Below, piece after piece: positions 59,534-64,000 of a stretch of 64,000 nt of DNA. Source of the DNA: Methylobacterium sp. Leaf117 (GTDB lineage Bacteria > Pseudomonadota > Alphaproteobacteria > Rhizobiales > Beijerinckiaceae); assembly GCF_001422985.1 (NCBI RefSeq), contig NZ_LMNL01000040.1, positions 43,054 through 107,053 of the forward strand, read 5' to 3'. Every line of letters starts with the position of its first letter. Within the stretch, counting starts at the first letter, position 1. Both the position numbers and the translations under genes were made by a program. The notes below the pieces were generated by a model. The model was not told where the DNA came from. It saw nothing but the letters and a program-made list of their open reading frames with translations, and did not search any database.

Positions 59534-61363
59534 TCAGGCAGCATTTTTGATGTCGGGGGCACGACGGGTCTCTGTCTCGCGCAACGTCCGATCGGCGTAG
59601 GTGCCCTGTACGGCGTCTCGCCCGCCGTGCTCGTACAGGTCGAGCATCAGAGCCGAGTGGATGAGGCCGAGATGGCTAAAGGCCTGCGGGAAGTTGCCGA
59701 GGAATGCGCCGTCCTCGGCGGTCTGCTCGGCAATGAGCCCCACATCGTTCTGCAACACCCGCAGGGCGGCGAAGCGCGTCCGGGCGTCCGCCTCCCGCCC
59801 GAGCCACAGCAGTGCGTCCACCATCCAGAAGGCGCAAAGCAAGAAGGTACCCTCGTGGCCGGGCAGGCCGTCATCGTTTTTGTACCGGTAGACGAGGTGT
59901 CCGTACCCCAGCCGCTCGTCGATGACGTCGACGGTCCGTGCAAAAACCGCCTCGTCTACGGGAAAGCCGACCATCGGTGCGATCAGTAGAGCGGCGTCGA
60001 CGTCGTCGCTGCCTAGATACTGCGGGTAGTAGCCGTCCGCGTGTACGCCCTCGCCGTTGACGAAGGCCACGATGCTGTCGCGCTCGGTACACCAGTCCTC
60101 CCGGGGGCCGAACAGTCGGATAGCGCGGTCGAGCGCGACCCAGTTCATGATGGCAGCGTGAAGGTAGCGCCGCTCGGGCTTCCGTGGCTCCCATAGGCCG
60201 GCGTCCGGCTCGGACCAATGTGCGGCTGAGATGTCAGCAAGCCGTGCTCCGTGTCGCTTGAGCTCCTCCGATAGGGTGCCGCCGAGGCGCTCGTAGAGGT
60301 AGAACAGGTCGAGCACTTGGCCGTAGGCATCTGCCTGGTGCTGATCGGCGGCCCCGTTGCCGCGATGCACCGGGCCCGAGCTGCGCCAACCCTCGAAATG
60401 GGCGATCTCGGTTTCCTCGAGATCGGCCTCGCCCGAGATGCTGTAGAGCGGCTTCAGTTGTCCCTTCTCACGCTCGCACAGGGCGCCGACAAACGCGAAA
60501 AAGCCTTCGGCCTCGCGGGACATGCCGAACTTCTTGAGCACATAGAACGACAGGCAGGCGTCGCGAATCCAGCAGAAGCGGTAGTCCCAGTTACGGATGC
60601 CGCCAACCTCCTCGGGCAGCGACGTCGTGGCCGCCGCGACGATCGCCCCAGTGGGCTCGTAGGTCAGCATCTTCAGTACGAGGGCCGAGCGCATCAACTC
60701 GTCGGCAAGTGGCCCGACATAGGCCGAGTCCTGTGTCCACAGCACCCAGGCCCGACGTACCTCCTCCATAAGCGCAAACGCATCCGGCGGCGCTTCTGGT
60801 GGTTCATCGAGATAAAGGGCGAAGGCGCGGCTTTCGCCACGCCCCAGCGTGAAGCGAGCCGCGGCGACCTCCTCCTCCAGCGCGAAGTCGGCATCGGAGA
60901 CGAGCCCGGGGCAGCCCTCGGCGGTGATGCGCCCCGCATCGACCCGCAGCGGCGCAAAGCTCTCGGCGAACCCGGCCAGGGGGCGGTACACAGCGACCAT
61001 CGGAACATGCCCGGACAAGCCAGACACGAGGCGCACGAGACGCGGCCGGTCCTCGTCGCCTTCGGGGCCGACCATGAAGTCGTAGAGGTGAACGAAGCCG
61101 TCGACGGTGGTGAACGTGGTCTGCAGGATGTTGGTACGGCTGAGATACTGCCGCGTCGTCTCGTAGGTGCCCTCCGGGCGGATGACAAAGTAGCCGCCAC
61201 GCCGCCGGTCGAGGAGGCGCGAAAAGCTGGGATCGGCGTCGAAGCGCTCGAGGCAGGCCCAGTCCAACGAGCCGTCACGAGCCACGAGGGCGCAGCCCTC
61301 GCAATTGCCCAGCAGGGCATAAGCTTCGATCGGCTGGTAGTCGCGCTCATCGGTGGTCGACAT
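59534..61363 (-). CDS. Glycoside hydrolase family 15 (glucoamylase/trehalase-like)
   Basis: A 609-residue protein with the N-terminal beta-sandwich (IEAYALLGNCEGCALVARDG, SLDWACLERF) and (alpha/alpha)6 barrel. IRNWDYRFCWIRDACLSFYV, GEADLEETEIAHFEGWRSSG, PVHRGNGAADQHQADAYGQV and MNWVALDRAIRLF are the GH15 signatures, including the acid Glu region. It hydrolyses alpha-glucosidic bonds, with trehalose or a maltooligosaccharide the likely substrate. The ATG at 61363 follows GAGGAG. It is downstream of SMP-30 (77 nt). No signal peptide, so cytoplasmic. Confidence 0.93.
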   Translation of the reverse strand: MSTTDERDYQPIEAYALLGNCEGCALVARDGSLDWACLERFDADPSFSRLLDRRRGGYFVIRPEGTYETTRQYLSRTNILQTTFTTVDGFVHLYDFMVGPEGDEDRPRLVRLVSGLSGHVPMVAVYRPLAGFAESFAPLRVDAGRITAEGCPGLVSDADFALEEEVAAARFTLGRGESRAFALYLDEPPEAPPDAFALMEEVRRAWVLWTQDSAYVGPLADELMRSALVLKMLTYEPTGAIVAAATTSLPEEVGGIRNWDYRFCWIRDACLSFYVLKKFGMSREAEGFFAFVGALCEREKGQLKPLYSISGEADLEETEIAHFEGWRSSGPVHRGNGAADQHQADAYGQVLDLFYLYERLGGTLSEELKRHGARLADISAAHWSEPDAGLWEPRKPERRYLHAAIMNWVALDRAIRLFGPREDWCTERDSIVAFVNGEGVHADGYYPQYLGSDDVDAALLIAPMVGFPVDEAVFARTVDVIDERLGYGHLVYRYKNDDGLPGHEGTFLLCAFWMVDALLWLGREADARTRFAALRVLQNDVGLIAEQTAEDGAFLGNFPQAFSHLGLIHSALMLDLYEHGGRDAVQGTYADRTLRETETRRAPDIKNAA

Positions 61364-61440
61364 AAGGACTCCTCGCGGGTGCCGCGCTGCGGCCACCCAA
61401 CGGTGCTGGCGGAACGAGAACGAGAGGGAGGTCGGAGCGG

Positions 61441-62331
61441 TCAGCCGGCGAGACGGAAAGCCGGTTCGATCAGGCCGCGAACGCCGACATTGACGAGGAG
61501 CGTACGCCCGTGTTCCGGATCGCGGGCCTTCGCATCGTCGTCCATGCCCTCGTAGGCCGTCGTCACGAGCAGCCGGTCGAGGTCGCGCCCGACGAAGGTT
61601 GGACAGGTCGGCTGCTGGGCTGGGACCGGGACGGTGCGGACGCGCTCGCCCGCGGGGCTGTAGGCGTCGAGGCAGCCCGCGCCGAAGCGAGCGGTCCAGA
61701 TCAGCCCTTCGGCGTCCACGGCGGCACCGTCGACGCCGCCTTTCCCGCCCCTGTGGTCATAGTGCGTCTCGGGCTCGGCCACGGGCAGGCCCGTGGCGGA
61801 GTTCAGGGCGACGCGCCTCAGCAAGCCCTCCTCAGTATCGACGAAGTAGCCGGTCGACCCGTCCGGAGAGAAGGCAATCCCGTTCGGCGTGGTCAACCCG
61901 CCGTAGAGCTGTGTGATGTGTGTCCCCGCCACATGATAGATCGCACCGCGCCCGGACTCAGCGTCCAACCCCATGGTTCCGATCCAGAGAGCGCCGCTCG
62001 GATGTACGCGTCCGTCATTGGACCGCGTGCCGGGATCGTCCGCCTCCAGGGGGGCGTATAGGGTCAGCCGTCCGTCCGCGACGGTTCGGACGTAGAGACC
62101 GTTCTCGGCTGAGAGCAGTTGACGGTCGGCATCGATCGCCGCGACGTCACTCGCCATGAGGGGAAGTGCGTGAACTTGGGCGGGCTGAGCCTCCGCGGCC
62201 AACGATCGCTCGAACAGCCGCCGTTCGAGGATGTCGACCCACCATATGGTATCGGTCTCCGGCTCGTAGCTCGGCCCCTCACCGAGATGGCACCGAGACA
62301 AGTCCAAGATAATTGATGATACAGGCAGCAA
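61441..62331 (-). CDS. SMP-30/gluconolactonase-family protein
   Basis: A 296-residue six-bladed beta-propeller lactonase. Metal ligands are recognisable in CHLGEGPSYE (Glu), TRSNDGRVHPSGALWIGTMG (Asn/Asp), TTPNGIAFSPDG (Asn) and GGVDGAAVDAEG (Asp). It opens sugar lactones such as gluconolactone. With GH15 and the LLM oxidoreductase it may form a small carbohydrate or aldehyde pathway. It is the first gene of the leftward group. No signal peptide. Confidence 0.92.
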   Translation of the reverse strand: MLPVSSIILDLSRCHLGEGPSYEPETDTIWWVDILERRLFERSLAAEAQPAQVHALPLMASDVAAIDADRQLLSAENGLYVRTVADGRLTLYAPLEADDPGTRSNDGRVHPSGALWIGTMGLDAESGRGAIYHVAGTHITQLYGGLTTPNGIAFSPDGSTGYFVDTEEGLLRRVALNSATGLPVAEPETHYDHRGGKGGVDGAAVDAEGLIWTARFGAGCLDAYSPAGERVRTVPVPAQQPTCPTFVGRDLDRLLVTTAYEGMDDDAKARDPEHGRTLLVNVGVRGLIEPAFRLAG

Positions 62332-62873
62332 AACGTTGATCCCAACACGCCGACGCTGGGAGACGCACCGCTTCGGACGATGTTCCCAATCTGCGACCGT
62401 AAGTCCAAGGATGATTCTGCACGAACATCAGCATATTTTAATCCGCCCGGCGAATACGATGAGTGATATAGTTTCACGATCGGCTGTTTATTGATGTCAA
62501 AATCAGATTCACTTATAACTTTTGTTTATGGTGAAAAACACACCCAATAAATAAGTATACGTAAAAACTCAATAAACCTGATGCAGGTGTTGGTCTGTTC
62601 TGGTTAAATGCTTCTGCCTTGCCGACCAGCCTCCAAGCGGACGTTGCCGGCTTTTCAGAGGGTCGGAAGCGGTCTCCGCGGCTATGTCCGCTTCCTTGCA
62701 TACGCCCTCCACAAGCGGAACGGCAGAAATCCACCCAGGGCGGAAGGGCTGGGTTCGTTCGAGAACGCCTATTTCCGGAACGGTATTATGTCGGGGTAAC
62801 CGACTGCATCAAACGCGCTGCATTCCCGAAGCATGCATGGCCTCCTCAACTTTGCCGCCGAGGAGGCCGGGCT
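62332..62873. other. Intergenic region with a low-GC patch
   Basis: Positions about 62460-62590 are much more AT-rich than the rest of the window. GCGGAC/GTCCGC-like words and CCTGGGTGGATTTCTGCCG (minus strand) near 62730 look like a repeat-family remnant. No gene. It may be acquired DNA linked with the recombinase to the right. Confidence 0.4.
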
Positions 62874-63506
62874 TCAGATTTCGGTCCCTTCGGCCAGAGC
62901 GAGCGCGTCTTCAACGTCCACGCCAAGGTAGCGTACCGTACTCTCGATTTTCGTATGCCCGAGCAGAATTTGCACAGCGCGCAAGTTGCCTGTTCGCTTA
63001 TAGATCAACGCCGCCTTTGTTCGACGTAGGGAATGTGTTCCGTAGTCTTCGCGCCGGAGGCCTATACCTGTCACCCATTCATCTACCAGACGGGCGTACT
63101 GTCGGGTGCTTATGTGCGCTTTATGGTCGATCCGGCTGGGAAAAGCGTAATCATTAAGCCCGCCCCCTCGACACCCAAGCCAAGTCAGAATGCTGGTACG
63201 TGCTGGTTCAAGCAGTTCGAACTGTACAGGCCGTCCAGTCTTTCGCTGAACGACGATGACCCGCGCCCGCACCCGCTCGCCGCTGACAAGCTCACCGATC
63301 TTCAATTTGACGATGTCACAACCGCGCAGCTTGCTGTCGATGGCGAGGTCAAACATGGCACGGTCGCGTACACGCCGCTTTCCGTCGAGCCAGAAACGGA
63401 TGGCCCAAACCTGCTGAGGCTTGAGAGCGCGCTTGGCGCCGAGCTTCCGTCCTGCGTTCCACGGACGGCGGTTCTTGAAGGCTGGGTCGTGCTGTGAATG
63501 TCCCAT
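62874..63506 (-). CDS. Tyrosine recombinase/integrase, catalytic domain
   Basis: A 210-residue protein with only the catalytic part of a tyrosine recombinase: the first Arg in AIDSKLRGCDIVKLKIG, HSLRRTKAALIYKRTG (His-x-x-Arg), LGHTKIESTVRYLGVD (His and nucleophile Tyr). The N-terminal arm-binding and core-binding domains are very short or missing. Such single-domain integrases are frequent on alphaproteobacterial chromosomes and plasmids. No att site or tRNA gene is recognised nearby. It may be a mobile-element remnant or a stand-alone recombinase. Confidence 0.88.
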   Translation of the reverse strand: MGHSQHDPAFKNRRPWNAGRKLGAKRALKPQQVWAIRFWLDGKRRVRDRAMFDLAIDSKLRGCDIVKLKIGELVSGERVRARVIVVQRKTGRPVQFELLEPARTSILTWLGCRGGGLNDYAFPSRIDHKAHISTRQYARLVDEWVTGIGLRREDYGTHSLRRTKAALIYKRTGNLRAVQILLGHTKIESTVRYLGVDVEDALALAEGTEI

Positions 63507-63963
63507 TTCTTATCTCCCAACCGGCAGATGCCGGCAGGGAGAGAAAGGGCGCTGCGAACGTAGTCTGCGCACCACCGGTTCGACGTTCGGGATCTGTGCC
63601 ACTCAGCGGCCAAGCCTAGAATGCAGCCCAACTGTGTCTAATCCAACCCGGTCATATAAGCAGGTACGAGGGCCGCCCGAAAGCGGACAGGGGTTAGGGT
63701 AAAGTTTAACGACGCATTTGACCGGCTGCGAACTTCCGCCCCGCCTCGATCAAGCTCATCGCGACTACGCTCCCGGCTGTCAAACCTATTATCCTCGTCT
63801 GTCATACCCTGGGCGTACTGCGCCACACAAAGGTCCCGATGGCGCACCGCCGGTCGAGGGCAGTGCCGTCACTGGTCTCGGTCACCTGCCCCGCGGCGTC
63901 CGCCTCCCGACGCAAGCTACAAAGGCTGCGGGGATGGCAGGTCGGCGCCCGCGATTCTCGGCC
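63507..63963. other. Intergenic region at the right end, nothing recognised
   Basis: The GCCCGAAAGCGGAC stretch near 63680 (minus strand GTCCGCTTTCGGGC) matches the left arm of the dispersed repeat, but the 45-nt core is not found beside it. No ORF is supported. Confidence 0.4.
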
Positions 63964-64000
63964 CTAAGCCGGCAGGAGCCCCGAGGTGCGGTAGCTTTCG
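63964..64000 (-). CDS. C-terminal end of a probable TetR-family regulator (cut by window)
   Basis: On the minus strand the last codons read ESYRTSGLLPA and a stop. This closely matches the end of the TetR protein at 8337 (RSYQETGLLPN). Only eleven residues are visible, so the call is tentative. Confidence 0.4.
   Translation of the reverse strand, partial: ESYRTSGLLPA

Overview
The window is a 64 kb chromosomal stretch of a GC-rich alphaproteobacterium, most probably Methylobacterium/Methylorubrum. The main evidence is a two-gene NAD-linked formate dehydrogenase whose deduced lengths (990 and 572 residues) and NuoE/NuoF-fused beta subunit fit the tungsten-type Fdh1 of methylotrophs. Many PAS/GAF and HWE-family sensor kinases and several alphaproteobacterial families (DUF6894, DUF2934, DUF1003) agree with this. 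I see no rRNA, tRNA or CRISPR array.

Layout. 0-1 kb: 3' end of an IS91-type transposase. 1-7.3 kb: formate oxidation block with a ModE-type HTH protein, fdh1A, fdh1B, a small companion ORF and mobB. 7.4-10 kb: an avidin-like protein, then a TetR/glutathione S-transferase divergent pair with two copies of one palindromic operator. 10-16 kb: two paralogous hybrid kinases, each with two receivers. 16-18 kb: a HAD protein and a kinase-like protein. 18.3-21.4 kb: a large RTX-type alkaline phosphatase. 22-29 kb: a DUF4149 membrane protein, a carotenoid oxygenase, a PAS protein and a GGDEF-EAL protein.

29.5-50 kb is a redox/energy-stress island: cupin, two small c-type cytochromes, a lipoyl-like protein without its lysine, a LOV-HWE photoreceptor kinase, two universal stress proteins, OsmC, a FixK-like Crp/Fnr regulator, DUF2934 and DUF1003 proteins, phosphoketolase plus acetate kinase, further kinases and a BON protein. 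Five FNR/FixK-like boxes sit in its promoter regions, four of them 83-84 nt from the start of a leftward gene. I infer an oxygen- or redox-responsive regulon in which phosphoketolase and acetate kinase supply ATP when respiration is limited.

50-52 kb holds a second Crp/Fnr protein among DUF6894 genes. 52-62 kb has a PAS hybrid kinase and a leftward run of SDR, DJ-1/PfpI, catalase-family, phospholipase A2-like, luciferase-like oxidoreductase, GH15 and SMP-30 proteins, with a decayed second catalase-family copy. The right end has a lone tyrosine recombinase and the last codons of a probable TetR gene.

Four copies of an undescribed (to me) intergenic repeat with an exactly 45-nt core lie at about 18.0, 25.3, 49.8 and 52.0 kb. 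The 44.4-49.6 kb stretch has an unusual density of single-base frameshifts, which could be gene decay or consensus errors.
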